From: SFHK01 sp964554795
GTDB taxonomy: Bacteria; Bacillota; Clostridia; Christensenellales; Aristaeellaceae
NCBI GenBank assembly: GCA_964554795.1
Contig: CAZKQB010000011.1
Location: 1 to 64,000 of the forward strand
Length of the DNA stretch: 64,000 nucleotides
Direction: 5' to 3'
Shown: in pieces, positions 25,293 through 34,678 of the stretch
Layout: the number at the start of each line of letters is the position of its first letter
Numbering within the stretch: position 1 is the stretch's first letter
The notes under the pieces: model-generated
The model's input: the letters and a program-made list of their open reading frames with translations, nothing else
What the model was told of the DNA's origin: nothing
Database searches by the model: none
Position numbers and translations under genes: made by a program

Positions 25293-25475
25293 GAATGAAG
25301 AGTGAATGCGGAAGAAAAGAAATGTATATGGCACGCTTAGGCGATTTGCCTGCGAGGTAACCGGGCTGATTGTGCGTATAGGCCTGATGTATGAAAGCGC
25401 CGCTGGAAGCATCCGCGCGGACGGCTTTTGAAGGACTGAAATGGAAGGACAATCGTGGAAAGAAGGGATTCGGCT

Positions 25476-26546
25476 ATGAGAAAACTGAATGTTGCCATCA
25501 TCGGGCAGGGACGAAGCGGCTATTCGATTCACGGACGACATTTCCTTACGGATGCGGAGCGCTTCCGCGTTGCCTTTGTGGTGGATGCGCTGCCCGAACG
25601 CCGTGAAAAGGCCGAGCGAGTGTTCGGCTGCCGCACGTTTGCCGATTATCGCGAGCTGTTTGAACATCGAGATGAGATTGACTTCGTCGTGAATTCCACG
25701 TTTAGCCATATGCATGCGCCTGTGGCGATCGAGCTTTTGAAGCACGGCTTCAATGTCGTGAGTGAGAAGCCGTTTGCGGCCACCGCAGAGCAGGTGGACG
25801 AGATGATTGCCGCCGCGAAGGACGCCGGAAGGATGCTCGCGCCGTTTCAGCAGTCGCGCGTAGCGCCGTATTTCAGGAAGGTGTGCGAGGTCATCCGATC
25901 CGGCGTGCTGGGGCGCATTGTGTCCATCAGCATCCAGTTCTCCGGCTTCGCGCGACGCTGGGACTGGCAGACGATTCAGGACTTCACCGCAGGCTCGCTG
26001 TTCAACACCGGCCCGCACCCGCTGGATCAGGCATTGACGTTGCTTGGCGGCGAGGAAATGCCGGACATCTTTTGTAAGATGGACCGTACTACTACCTTCG
26101 GCGACGCGGAGGATTACATCAAGCTCATTATGACGCTGCCGGGACGTCCGTTGGTTGAGCTGGAAATTTCGTCTTCCAATGCTTATCCGTGGGGCACCTA
26201 CAATGTGCAGGGGACGCAGGGCGGCTTATGGGCATCGATTACGGAGGCAAAGTGGCGCTGGTTTGATCCGAAGGAGGCGCCAGAGCAGAAGGTGATTCGC
26301 ACGCCGCTCACGGCGCCCGATGGCGAACCGGCGTATTGCTCCGAGAGGCTGCCGTGGCAGGAGGAGCACTGGGCTGCGGGAGAGGGTGAGAATCCGTTCG
26401 AGAGTGCGGTAAGGGACTACTACACCAATATCTACAATCATCTGACGAACGGCGAGGCGCTGATCGTGACACCGGAGCAGGTGAAAAGGCAGATTCGCGT
26501 GATTCAGCGCGCACATGAGCTGAATCCACTGGATAAGTTTTGCTAA
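25476..26546 (+). CDS. Gfo/Idh/MocA-family oxidoreductase, 356 aa
   Basis: It has the NAD(P)-binding start NVAIIGQGRSGYSIHGRHFL (about 4-23), the EKP motif in VVSEKPFAAT (about 92-101), and the catalytic segment GSLFNTGPHPLDQALTLLG (H-x-x-D type) at about 171-189. Length is typical. The ATG at 25476 is preferred over a GTG seven codons earlier because AAGGGA lies just upstream. It is followed, 13 bases later, by a second Gfo/Idh-like gene. Sugar alcohols, inositols or amino sugars are possible substrates. Confidence 0.85.
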   Translation: MRKLNVAIIGQGRSGYSIHGRHFLTDAERFRVAFVVDALPERREKAERVFGCRTFADYRELFEHRDEIDFVVNSTFSHMHAPVAIELLKHGFNVVSEKPFAATAEQVDEMIAAAKDAGRMLAPFQQSRVAPYFRKVCEVIRSGVLGRIVSISIQFSGFARRWDWQTIQDFTAGSLFNTGPHPLDQALTLLGGEEMPDIFCKMDRTTTFGDAEDYIKLIMTLPGRPLVELEISSSNAYPWGTYNVQGTQGGLWASITEAKWRWFDPKEAPEQKVIRTPLTAPDGEPAYCSERLPWQEEHWAAGEGENPFESAVRDYYTNIYNHLTNGEALIVTPEQVKRQIRVIQRAHELNPLDKFC

Positions 26547-26559
26547 GGAGGAAAAAAAC

Positions 26560-27426
26560 GTGATTCGTGTGGGTGTGATCGGCAGCGAGAATTCGCATGC
26601 CATGGCGTTTTCCCGGATTTTCAATCAATCCGGCAAATATGAGGATATGCGCGTGGTCGCCGTTTATGGCGAGGAGCGCGAGGCAAGCGAGGCAATTCAG
26701 AAGGAATGCGGCGTGGAGCTGCTGTGCGACCATCCTGAGGAGATGCTTGGAAGGGTGGATGCGTTGATGGTCACGTCGCGCGATGGTAAGCTGCATTTTC
26801 CCTATGTAAAGCCGTTCCTTGAGGCCGGGCTTCCTGCGTTCATCGACAAGCCTGTGACCTGCGATCCGCTGCAGGCGCTGGAGCTGGTGCGGCTGGCGGA
26901 GAAGCACGGCGCGCGACTGACGGGCGGCTCGTTTGTGAAGCTGGTCTCTGACACGATGAAGCTGAGGGAGGCGGCGAATGCGCAGAAGGCAGCCGGCAAG
27001 CTCGTTGGAGGGCATGTTTGGGCACCGGTTAGTATGCAAAACGCCTATGGAAACTTCTGGTTCTACGCGTCGCATCTGGTGGAAACGGCGCTTACGATCT
27101 TTGGCTATCGTCCGTTTTTCGTCACGGCGCAGAGAACCGACCGCGGCATTGCCGCCTTGCTCAATTATGGCGCGTACGCTGTGCATCTGACGTTCGGCGA
27201 CGAGAATTACAACTACGGCGCGACTGTGCTGGGCGAGCAGGTTACCACCTCGGGGATCGAGTTCGGCGAGGGATACGATCTGGAGGCGGAGAACTTTGCG
27301 CGCATTGCTCATGGGGAAGAGCCGCATCAAAATGCGCATGATTTCATCGAGGCCGTGTGTGTGATGGATGCGGTGCAGAGGGCTGCTGAGAGCGGCCGGC
27401 CCGAGTTCATCGTCAATCTGGCGTAG
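26560..27426 (+). CDS. Second Gfo/Idh/MocA-like oxidoreductase, short form, 288 aa
   Basis: The N-terminal Rossmann part begins RVGVIGSENSHAMAFSRIF, which is close to but less glycine-rich than the usual G-x-G-x-x-A/G. The family EKP segment is replaced by AFIDKPVTCD (D-K-P) at about 92-101. The C-terminal domain is shorter than usual, giving 288 residues against about 330-350. The GTG start at 26560 has an ideal AAGGAGG upstream. It may be a partner subunit or a specialised dehydrogenase; some short forms have weak or no catalytic activity. Confidence 0.78.
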   Translation: MIRVGVIGSENSHAMAFSRIFNQSGKYEDMRVVAVYGEEREASEAIQKECGVELLCDHPEEMLGRVDALMVTSRDGKLHFPYVKPFLEAGLPAFIDKPVTCDPLQALELVRLAEKHGARLTGGSFVKLVSDTMKLREAANAQKAAGKLVGGHVWAPVSMQNAYGNFWFYASHLVETALTIFGYRPFFVTAQRTDRGIAALLNYGAYAVHLTFGDENYNYGATVLGEQVTTSGIEFGEGYDLEAENFARIAHGEEPHQNAHDFIEAVCVMDAVQRAAESGRPEFIVNLA

Positions 27427-27434
27427 GGCACAGG

Positions 27435-28190
27435 ATGAACAAAACGTGCTATCGACTGACAATCAACGGCCTCCCGGTGGAGGCTAAGTTTCAGCACGGG
27501 GAAATGGAGCGGGCGATTGATCCTCTGATTGCTGCTCTGGTTGCTATGCAAAAGCGTTCTTCCCGGCGTATCGTCGCGTTTCTGGCCGGGCCGCCCGGCG
27601 CGGGAAAGAGTACGCTGGCCGAGATGCTTTGCGTGCGTGCGGCTCAGCGGCGTGTGGACGTGCGCTTTCAGACGCTGGGACTGGACGGATTTCATTATCC
27701 GAACGCATATCTGGATAAGACATACCGAACGATCGATGGCGTGTGTACGCGGCTGCGCGACGTGAAGGGAAGGCCGGAGACGTTCGATGTGCGCCGTTTT
27801 GCGGAAACGCTGGCAAGGGCGAGAGTGGAGGAAGACGTTATCTGGCCGCGCTACGACCGGACGACGCACGATGTGGATGTGCGCGGCGCGACTGTAACCG
27901 GAGACGTGCTGATTGTAGAGGGCAACTGGCTTTTGCTGGATGAGCCCGATTGGAACGAAGCATGCGCACTGTGCGACTGCACGGTTGCGCTCGGCGCACC
28001 GGAGCCTGTTCTACGGGAACGACTGATTGCGCGAAAAATACGCGGCGGCCTTTCGCGGGAAGAGGCAGAGGCATGGTACACGCGCGTGGACGGGCCGAAT
28101 GCTGCGCGGTTCGAAAAGCATAGCATTCCCGCCGATTACAATTTGATGTATACCGAAACTACACTGAAAATTTGCAGGGAACGTGTATAA
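27435..28190 (+). CDS. P-loop nucleoside/sugar kinase-like protein, 251 aa
   Basis: The Walker A motif FLAGPPGAGKSTLAEML (about 49-65) and the later GLDGFHYPNAYLD segment place it in the uridine kinase/phosphoribulokinase-like group of P-loop kinases, which also includes YggC-type proteins. The lid-like RYDRTTHDVDVRG and LIVEGNWLLLDEPDW fit this group. It follows two oxidoreductase genes, so it may phosphorylate a sugar or nucleoside product. The exact substrate is unclear. It is transcribed with them, with a 9-base gap. Confidence 0.8.
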   Translation: MNKTCYRLTINGLPVEAKFQHGEMERAIDPLIAALVAMQKRSSRRIVAFLAGPPGAGKSTLAEMLCVRAAQRRVDVRFQTLGLDGFHYPNAYLDKTYRTIDGVCTRLRDVKGRPETFDVRRFAETLARARVEEDVIWPRYDRTTHDVDVRGATVTGDVLIVEGNWLLLDEPDWNEACALCDCTVALGAPEPVLRERLIARKIRGGLSREEAEAWYTRVDGPNAARFEKHSIPADYNLMYTETTLKICRERV

Positions 28191-28191
28191 T
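28164..28191 (+). promoter_or_regulatory. Weak sigma-A promoter candidate for the asparaginase gene
   Basis: CTGAAA (28164-28169) and a perfect TATAAT (28186-28191) are separated by 16 bp and overlap the end of the kinase gene. A hairpin follows at once, so this start may be subject to attenuation. Confidence 0.35.
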
Positions 28192-28200
28192 AGTCCCGGT

Positions 28201-28228
28201 GAAGCCTCGGCGGCAGCGCCGGGGCTTC
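28201..28228 (+). terminator. Hairpin after the kinase gene
   Basis: An 11-bp stem with one G-T pair (28201-28211 with 28218-28228) lies ten bases past the kinase stop and is followed by a short CTTTG tail. It is a probable intrinsic terminator of modest strength. Confidence 0.55.
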
Positions 28229-28267
28229 CTTTGATGGACGCGAGAAGAACAGATGCAGGTGAAGCCG

Positions 28268-29281
28268 ATGAAAAAACTCCTTTTGATTGCAACCGGTGGA
28301 ACGATTGCCTCCGAGACTGGCGAGGAGGGACTGAAGCCGGGGCTGGGCGCACAGGCGCTTTTGGCGCATGTGCCGAAGCTGGAATCGCTGTATTCGGTGG
28401 ATGCCGTGCAGCCGCTGAGTCTGGATTCCACCAATATGCGGCCGGAAAATTGGATCAGCATTGCCGAATGCATCCGCGAGCACTACGATGATTACGACGG
28501 CTTTGTGATTTCCCACGGCACCGACACGATGGCCTATACCGCTGCGGCGCTGAGCTATCTTGTGATGCATTCGCCTAAGCCGATCATACTGACCGGCGCG
28601 CAGCGGTCGATCGTGACGGAGGATACCGACGCACGCACGAACCTGTACGATGCCTTCTGCTACGCGTCCGACGCCGCGTCGCACGGTGTGAGCATTGTAT
28701 TCGACGGGCACGTGATCACCGGAACGCGTGCGCGCAAGGTGCGCACGAAGAGCCGAAACGCCTTCGAAAGCGTGGATTATCCGCCAGTGGCGCTGGTTCG
28801 CGATGGGCGCGTGCTGCGCTATATTCGCGAGGACAGGCCGAGCGAGCCGACGTTTTATCATGAGATGGATTCGCGCGTGGCGGTCGTCAAGCTGACCCCG
28901 GGGCTTCCGTGGCAGGCAGTGAGCGCGCTGCGTGGCTGCGTGGACGCGCTTGTGGTGGAAAGCTTCGGCGTGGGCGGACTGCCGAGTTCCGATGGCGGGG
29001 CTCTCCTGAAGGAAATCCGCAGCTGGCGGGAAGCTGGAAAGGTAGTGGCGCTTACGACGCAGGTTCCTTACGAGGGTAGCGATCTGGCGCTGTATGAGGT
29101 TGGCAGACGCGCGTTGACGGAGGGCGGCGTGATTGAGGCGTACACGATGACGCCGGAGACCGCCGTAGTCAAGCTGATGTGGATTCTGGCGCGCGAGCGA
29201 AGCGCGGAGGCCGTGCGCAGGCGGTTCTACGAGCCGGTGGCACATGATCTTCTGGCACTGAAGTCCCCCGAAATCGGATGA
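28268..29281 (+). CDS. ansA: L-asparaginase, type I (cytosolic), 337 aa
   Basis: It hydrolyses L-asparagine to aspartate and ammonia. The catalytic threonine is in LLIATGGTIASETG (about 4-17), and the second threonine/aspartate motif is VISHGTDTMAYTAAAL (about 77-92). There is no signal peptide, and the length of 337 matches cytosolic AnsA-type enzymes. ATG 28268 is chosen because GGTGA precedes it; an ATG five codons upstream has no ribosome site. It lies 22 bases before the ABC exporter pair. Confidence 0.9.
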   Translation: MKKLLLIATGGTIASETGEEGLKPGLGAQALLAHVPKLESLYSVDAVQPLSLDSTNMRPENWISIAECIREHYDDYDGFVISHGTDTMAYTAAALSYLVMHSPKPIILTGAQRSIVTEDTDARTNLYDAFCYASDAASHGVSIVFDGHVITGTRARKVRTKSRNAFESVDYPPVALVRDGRVLRYIREDRPSEPTFYHEMDSRVAVVKLTPGLPWQAVSALRGCVDALVVESFGVGGLPSSDGGALLKEIRSWREAGKVVALTTQVPYEGSDLALYEVGRRALTEGGVIEAYTMTPETAVVKLMWILARERSAEAVRRRFYEPVAHDLLALKSPEIG

Positions 29282-29303
29282 GCGAAAGGCTTGTGAGCGG
29301 AAC

Positions 29304-31049
29304 ATGATCAAAAAACTGGGTGCGTATTTGAAGGGCTATGGGCGCGAGAGCGTGCTCGGGCCGCTGTTTAAGCTACTGGAGGCAATGTTTGAGTTGTTTG
29401 TGCCGCTGGTCGTCGCGAGGATGATCGACCTTGGCATCGATAAGGGAGACGAGGCCTATGTGTGGAAGATGGGCGGGTTGCTTCTGCTGCTGGGCGTGGT
29501 AGGGCTTGTGTTCTCAATCACGGCGCAGTATTTTGCCGCGCGCGCATCGGTGGGCTTTGCATCGCGCCTGCGCGAGACGCTGTATGACCGTGTAACGTGC
29601 CTGTCGGCTGCACAGCTGGACAAAATCGGATCCTCCCGCCTGACCCAGCGGCTGACGGGCGATGTGGATCAGGTGCAGAACGGCCTGAATCTGGCATTGC
29701 GCCTGATGCTACGCTCACCGTTCGTCGTGTTTGGCTCGATGATTATGGCGTTTACCGTGGACGCGAAGAGCGCATGGATTTTCGCAGTGATGATTCCGGC
29801 ACTGTCCGTCGTCGTGTTTGGCGTAATGGGATGGTCGTTAAAGCTGTTCAAGCGCTCGCAGGCGAACATGGATCGGGTGATGAATCTGGTTCGTGAAAAC
29901 CTGACCGGTGTGCGCGTGATTCGTGCGTTCGGGCGAGACGGCAGCGAAAACGCGCGCTTTGCCGACGCGTCTGATCGCCTGAACGCCAGCCAGCGCGCGG
30001 CGGGGCGCGTGAGTGCGCTTACGAACCCGCTGACGAGCGTGATTGTGAATCTTGCGCTGATCGTTCTGATTCATACAGGCGCTTTGCGCGTGGATACAGG
30101 CACGCTGTCGCAGGGACAGCTTGTGGCACTTGTAAACTATATGAGCCAAATACTGGTTGAGCTGATCAAGCTTGCCAACCTGATCGTTTCCATTTCCAAG
30201 GCGTTGGCCTGCTTTGAGCGCGTGCAAGCGGTGATTGACCTGCCCGAGGATGCGACCGAGCGCGTTGCCGGCGCAGCGTTGGACAGGGCGGCCGACGTAG
30301 CTGTGCGCTTCGAGCATGTGAATCTGGTATATCCCGGCGCAGGCGCGCCGTCGCTGGAGGATGTGAGCTTTGTTGCGCATCGCGGCGAGACGATTGGCAT
30401 CGTGGGCCCGACGGGCTCCGGCAAAAGTTCGCTTGTGAACCTGATTCCGCGCTTCTATGACGCGACGAGCGGCAGCGTGGAGCTGTATGGGCAGGACGTG
30501 AAGCAGCTGGCAGCGGAGGACATTCGTCGCAGCGTGGGAATGGTGCCGCAGAAAACGGTGCTGTTCTCCGGCAGTATTGCCGACAACGTGCGCTGGGGAA
30601 ATGCGGATGCGTCAGATGAAGAGGTCCTGAATGCTATTGACGGCGCACAGGGCGCGGACATCCTCTCCAGGAAGACGGATGGCATGAATGCACCGGTCGG
30701 GCAGGGTGGGCGCGCGTTGTCCGGCGGACAGCGGCAGCGCGTGGCCATTGCGCGCGCGCTGGTTCGAAATGCGAATATTTTGATCTTGGACGACAGCGCC
30801 TCGGCGCTGGACTTCGCCACCGACGCACGTCTGCGCGCTGCCATTCGCGCGCGGCAGGGCAGGCAGACGGTGTTTATCGTCTCTCAGCGCGCGTCCGGCG
30901 TGCGCTACGCCGATCGGATTCTGGTGATGGACGAGGGACGTGTGTCCGCGCAGGGCACGCATGAGGAACTGATGCAGTCGAGCGAGCTTTACCGCGAAAT
31001 CTATTTCAGCCAGTTCCCGGAGGGCGATCACGTATGCGAAAGCAGGTAA
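29304..31049 (+). CDS. Heterodimeric ABC exporter subunit with degenerate ATP site, 581 aa
   Basis: An N-terminal exporter membrane domain of six segments (for example KMGGLLLLLGVVGLVFSITA) is fused to an NBD. The NBD has Walker A IVGPTGSGKSSLVN (about 373-386), signature LSGGQRQRVAIARA, and Walker B LILDDSASALDFAT, in which the usual catalytic Glu is Asp. This D-D arrangement marks the non-catalytic site of heterodimeric exporters such as TM287/288 and LmrCD. The next gene, overlapping by 16 bases, encodes the partner with intact Walker B. Drug or lipid export is typical of the family. Confidence 0.9.
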   Translation: MIKKLGAYLKGYGRESVLGPLFKLLEAMFELFVPLVVARMIDLGIDKGDEAYVWKMGGLLLLLGVVGLVFSITAQYFAARASVGFASRLRETLYDRVTCLSAAQLDKIGSSRLTQRLTGDVDQVQNGLNLALRLMLRSPFVVFGSMIMAFTVDAKSAWIFAVMIPALSVVVFGVMGWSLKLFKRSQANMDRVMNLVRENLTGVRVIRAFGRDGSENARFADASDRLNASQRAAGRVSALTNPLTSVIVNLALIVLIHTGALRVDTGTLSQGQLVALVNYMSQILVELIKLANLIVSISKALACFERVQAVIDLPEDATERVAGAALDRAADVAVRFEHVNLVYPGAGAPSLEDVSFVAHRGETIGIVGPTGSGKSSLVNLIPRFYDATSGSVELYGQDVKQLAAEDIRRSVGMVPQKTVLFSGSIADNVRWGNADASDEEVLNAIDGAQGADILSRKTDGMNAPVGQGGRALSGGQRQRVAIARALVRNANILILDDSASALDFATDARLRAAIRARQGRQTVFIVSQRASGVRYADRILVMDEGRVSAQGTHEELMQSSELYREIYFSQFPEGDHVCESR

Positions 31050-32776
31050 GCACATTAAAGATGCTCATGAAATATCTGGGTGCGCGAAAGTACTGGATTC
31101 TTGTGTCGCTGTTGCTGGCGTTGGGGTCGGTAGGGCTATCCCTGTATATCCCGGTGCTTACGGGTGAGGCAGTCGATCTGGCAGTCGGTAGGGGCAACGT
31201 GGAGCTAGCGGGAATCGCCGTGATTCTTGTGAAAATTGCCGCGTGCGCGTGCGCTTTGGCGCTTTTGCAGTGGGCGATGAGCGCTGTAAACAATCGCCTG
31301 TCGTTCGATACGTCGCGTGACATTCGTCTGGAGGCGTTCCGGAAAATTGCAAGGCTGCCGCTGAAGACCATTGATGCGCAGCCGCTGGGCGATATTGTTT
31401 CCCGCGTGATGTCGGATGTGGAGCAGCTTTCGGACGGAGTTTTGATGGGCTTCACGCAGCTGTTCACCGGCGTGATTACGATTCTGGGCACGCTGGTTTT
31501 CATGCTGGTCAAGCAGCCGTTGATTGCCGTGGCCGTCGTGGTTGTTACGCCGCTGTCGCTGGTGGTATCCTCTTTTATTGCGAAGCGCACGTACAGTATG
31601 TTCAAAAAGCAATCCGAAAACCGCGGTGCACTGACGGCTATCATTGACGAGAGCGTATCCGGAATGAAGACGGTGAAGGCGTTCTCACAGGAGGGAATGA
31701 TGCGCGGCCGCTTCTGCGAGGCAAACGAAAGACTGCGAGAAAGCGCGCTCAAGGCGATTTTCTTTTCCTCCATTACGAACCCGGCGACGCGCTTTGTCAA
31801 TTCTGTGGTATATGCGCTGGTTGCCGTGATTGGTTCCCTGTTCGCAATTGCCCGACCGCTGATGATGTCTGTCGGAGATCTGACGTGCTTTTTGAGCTAT
31901 GCCAGCCAGTATACCAAGCCCTTCAACGAAATCAGTGGTGTGGTAGCTGAGTTCCAGAACGCGCTGGCCTGCGCGGCACGCGTATTTGAGTTCATTGCCG
32001 AGGAAGAGATGAAGCCTGATCCTCAGAGCGTCGCGGCGGTTGAGGGACTCAGGGGCGACGTGGGGATTGAGGATCTGTCGTTCTCTTATGAGCCGGATCG
32101 AAAGCTGATCGAGCATTTGAATCTGAGCGCCCCGGCGGGGCGGCGCGTGGCTATCGTGGGCCCGACAGGCTGCGGCAAGACGACTCTAATAAACCTTCTG
32201 ATGCGCTTTTATGAGCCGGACGCGGGGCGCATTACCGTGGACGGTGTGGATGCGCGCGAATATGGACGCGAGGCGCTCAGAAGTGCTTACGGCATGGTTT
32301 TGCAGGATACGTGGCTGATGAGCGGAACGGTACGCGAGAACATTCGCTTTGGCGCGCCCGACGCCACGGACGAACAGGTACTTGAGGCTGCGCGCGCGGC
32401 GCATGCACATTCGTTCATCGAGCGCCTGCCGGACGGCTATGATACGATGCTGTCTGAGGATGGAGGCGGTTTGTCGCAGGGGCAGAAGCAGCTGATCTGC
32501 ATTGCCCGCGTGATGCTGAAAACGCCGCGAATTCTCATACTGGACGAGGCCACCAGCTCCATCGACACGCGCACCGAGCTGCGCATTCAGGATGCATTTC
32601 AGCACCTGATGGAGGGAAGAACCAGCTTCGTAGTGGCACATCGCCTGTCCACGATCCGTTCCGCAGATGTGATCGTGGCCATGAAGGATGGAAAAATCAT
32701 GGAAGTGGGCAGCCACGAGGAGCTCCTGAAGAAAAACGGATTCTATGCGGATCTATATATGAGTCAGTACCGCTGA
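31034..32776 (+). CDS. Heterodimeric ABC exporter subunit with catalytic ATP site, 580 aa
   Basis: It pairs with the upstream exporter subunit. It has six membrane segments (LLLALGSVGLSLYIPVLTGE is the first), Walker A IVGPTGCGKTTLIN, and intact Walker B ILILDEATSSIDT. The signature is LSQGQKQL, the LSQGQ form seen in catalytic subunits of TM287/288-like pairs. The switch histidine is in SFVVAHRLST. The pair resembles a multidrug or lipid-type exporter. It is followed 21 bases later by mnmG. Confidence 0.92.
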   Translation: MRKQVSTLKMLMKYLGARKYWILVSLLLALGSVGLSLYIPVLTGEAVDLAVGRGNVELAGIAVILVKIAACACALALLQWAMSAVNNRLSFDTSRDIRLEAFRKIARLPLKTIDAQPLGDIVSRVMSDVEQLSDGVLMGFTQLFTGVITILGTLVFMLVKQPLIAVAVVVVTPLSLVVSSFIAKRTYSMFKKQSENRGALTAIIDESVSGMKTVKAFSQEGMMRGRFCEANERLRESALKAIFFSSITNPATRFVNSVVYALVAVIGSLFAIARPLMMSVGDLTCFLSYASQYTKPFNEISGVVAEFQNALACAARVFEFIAEEEMKPDPQSVAAVEGLRGDVGIEDLSFSYEPDRKLIEHLNLSAPAGRRVAIVGPTGCGKTTLINLLMRFYEPDAGRITVDGVDAREYGREALRSAYGMVLQDTWLMSGTVRENIRFGAPDATDEQVLEAARAAHAHSFIERLPDGYDTMLSEDGGGLSQGQKQLICIARVMLKTPRILILDEATSSIDTRTELRIQDAFQHLMEGRTSFVVAHRLSTIRSADVIVAMKDGKIMEVGSHEELLKKNGFYADLYMSQYR

Positions 32777-32797
32777 CGGAAGGAAAGGGAAGCGGGT

Positions 32798-34678
32798 TTG
32801 TTTACTGAGGAATTTGACCTGATCGTGGTGGGAGCTGGGCATGCGGGCTGCGAGGCTGCGCTGGCGGGCGCTCGGATGGGGCAGCGCACGTTGCTTTTGA
32901 CGCTGAATCTGGATAGCGTGGCCATGATGCCCTGCAACCCCGCCATTGGCGGAACGGGCAAGGGCCACCTGGTGCGCGAACTGGATGCGCTGGGCGGCGA
33001 AATGGGCCGCGCCATCGATGACACATTCATCCAGTCACGCATGCTGAATACCGGCAAGGGGCCGGCCGTGTATTCCCTGCGCGCGCAGGCGGATAAAATG
33101 GCCTACAAGGCCCGAATGCGTGCTGCAGTGGAGAACCAGCTGGGGTTAACGCTTCGGCAGGGAGAGGTCAGACGGCTGATCGTGGAAAATGGCGAGCTTC
33201 GCGGCGTGGAAACGGCGACGGGTTCCCAAATTGGTTGCCGTGCGGCGGTGCTGTGTACGGGCGTATATCTGAAAAGCCGCATCATCATTGGTCAGTGCTC
33301 GTGGGAGAGCGGCCCGCAGGGACTTGTTGCCGCTACGGGGCTCACGCAGTCGCTTCTGGACAACGGCTTTTCGATTCGTCGCTTTAAAACCGGTACGCCC
33401 GCGCGCGTGGACGTGCGCACGGTGGATTTCTCACGGATGACTCCGCAGGAGGGCGATTCGCCGATCGTGCCGTTTTCCTTCCTCACGGACGCTGCGATGC
33501 TAAAAAACCGAGCGTTGTGCTATCTTACCTACACGACGCCCGAAACGCACGAAATTATTCGCGAAAACCTGCACCTGTCGCCAATGTACTCTGGTGCGAT
33601 CAAGGGTACCGGCGCGCGCTACTGCCCATCCATCGAGGACAAGGTTGTGCGCTTTGCCGACAAGGAACGCCATCCCATCTTCATGGAGCCGGAGGGACTG
33701 AATACGGTGGAATGGTATGTGCAGGGTATGTCGTCATCGCTGCCCGAGGACGTACAGCGGCGCATGTATCGTTCTGTGCCAGGCCTTGAGCATGCCGAGC
33801 TGATGCGGCTGGCCTACGCCATTGAATACGATTGCATTGATCCGATGCAGCTGACCAGTCATTTTGAGGCGCGGCATATCCGCGGCCTGTTCTGCGCAGG
33901 GCAGATCAACGGCACGTCCGGCTATGAGGAAGCGGCAGCACAGGGCTTGTATGCGGGCATGAACGCGGCGCTTCAGCTGAAGGGCGAGGAAATGATCGCG
34001 CTCAACCGCGCGAACAGCTACATCGGCGTGATGGTGGATGACCTGACCACAAAGGGCACCGACGAGCCGTACCGCATGATGACATCCCGTGCCGAATACC
34101 GGTTGCTTCTTCGGCAGGATAATGCCGATTTGCGGCTGACGGAGCTGGGCTATCGTGCCGGTCTGGCGAGCGAGGAGCGCTACCGCCGCATGTGCGAAAA
34201 GCGCGAGCAGCTGGAGAAGGGCTGTGCGTACCTAAGCAAAACGTGGGTGGCGCCGTCGGAGCCGGTGAACGCATTGCTTCGCGAAAAGGGCGAGACGGAG
34301 CTTTCAGCCTCTGCACGCCTGAGCGATCTGATCAAGCGCCCGAACGTGCATTATGACGACCTTGCCGCCTGCGTATCCGGCATGCCTGAGCTGCGTGCCG
34401 ACGCGCGGGAGCAGACGGAGATTGAATTGAAGTATGAGGGCTACATTGATCGTCAGCGCGCCGAGGTAAAGAGGTTTCTCCGCGAGGAGGAAATGCGGCT
34501 TCCGGCTGATCTGGACTACATGACGGTGGACACGCTGCGCGTGGAAGCGCGGCAGAAGCTGAACAAGGTGAGGCCTATATCGCTGGGGCAGGCATCGCGC
34601 ATCCCGGGCGTGTCGCCGGGTGACATTACGGTTCTGATGATTCTGATGGAAAAGAAAAGGCGGGAAAACAGGGCATGA
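32798..34678 (+). CDS. mnmG: tRNA uridine 5-carboxymethylaminomethyl modification enzyme MnmG, 626 aa
   Basis: MnmG (GidA), with MnmE, modifies the wobble uridine of certain tRNAs, using FAD and methylene-tetrahydrofolate or its like. The FAD-binding motif VGAGHAGCEAALAG (about 10-23) and the MnmG signature MPCNPAIGGTGKGHLVRELD (about 44-63) are present. The start is TTG at 32798, with GGAAAGGGA upstream. The C-terminal helical region is complete, and the stop overlaps the ATG of rsmG by four bases. MnmE is not in the window. Confidence 0.96.
   Translation: MFTEEFDLIVVGAGHAGCEAALAGARMGQRTLLLTLNLDSVAMMPCNPAIGGTGKGHLVRELDALGGEMGRAIDDTFIQSRMLNTGKGPAVYSLRAQADKMAYKARMRAAVENQLGLTLRQGEVRRLIVENGELRGVETATGSQIGCRAAVLCTGVYLKSRIIIGQCSWESGPQGLVAATGLTQSLLDNGFSIRRFKTGTPARVDVRTVDFSRMTPQEGDSPIVPFSFLTDAAMLKNRALCYLTYTTPETHEIIRENLHLSPMYSGAIKGTGARYCPSIEDKVVRFADKERHPIFMEPEGLNTVEWYVQGMSSSLPEDVQRRMYRSVPGLEHAELMRLAYAIEYDCIDPMQLTSHFEARHIRGLFCAGQINGTSGYEEAAAQGLYAGMNAALQLKGEEMIALNRANSYIGVMVDDLTTKGTDEPYRMMTSRAEYRLLLRQDNADLRLTELGYRAGLASEERYRRMCEKREQLEKGCAYLSKTWVAPSEPVNALLREKGETELSASARLSDLIKRPNVHYDDLAACVSGMPELRADAREQTEIELKYEGYIDRQRAEVKRFLREEEMRLPADLDYMTVDTLRVEARQKLNKVRPISLGQASRIPGVSPGDITVLMILMEKKRRENRA

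Noticed and set aside
25206..26018. 270-codon minus-strand frame across the first Gfo/Idh gene
   Set aside because: It is opposite a clear dehydrogenase and crosses its promoter; no motifs are present.
26308..27462. 384-codon minus-strand frame across the second Gfo/Idh gene
   Set aside because: It overlaps a well-supported gene with a strong ribosome site and shows basic, low-information sequence.
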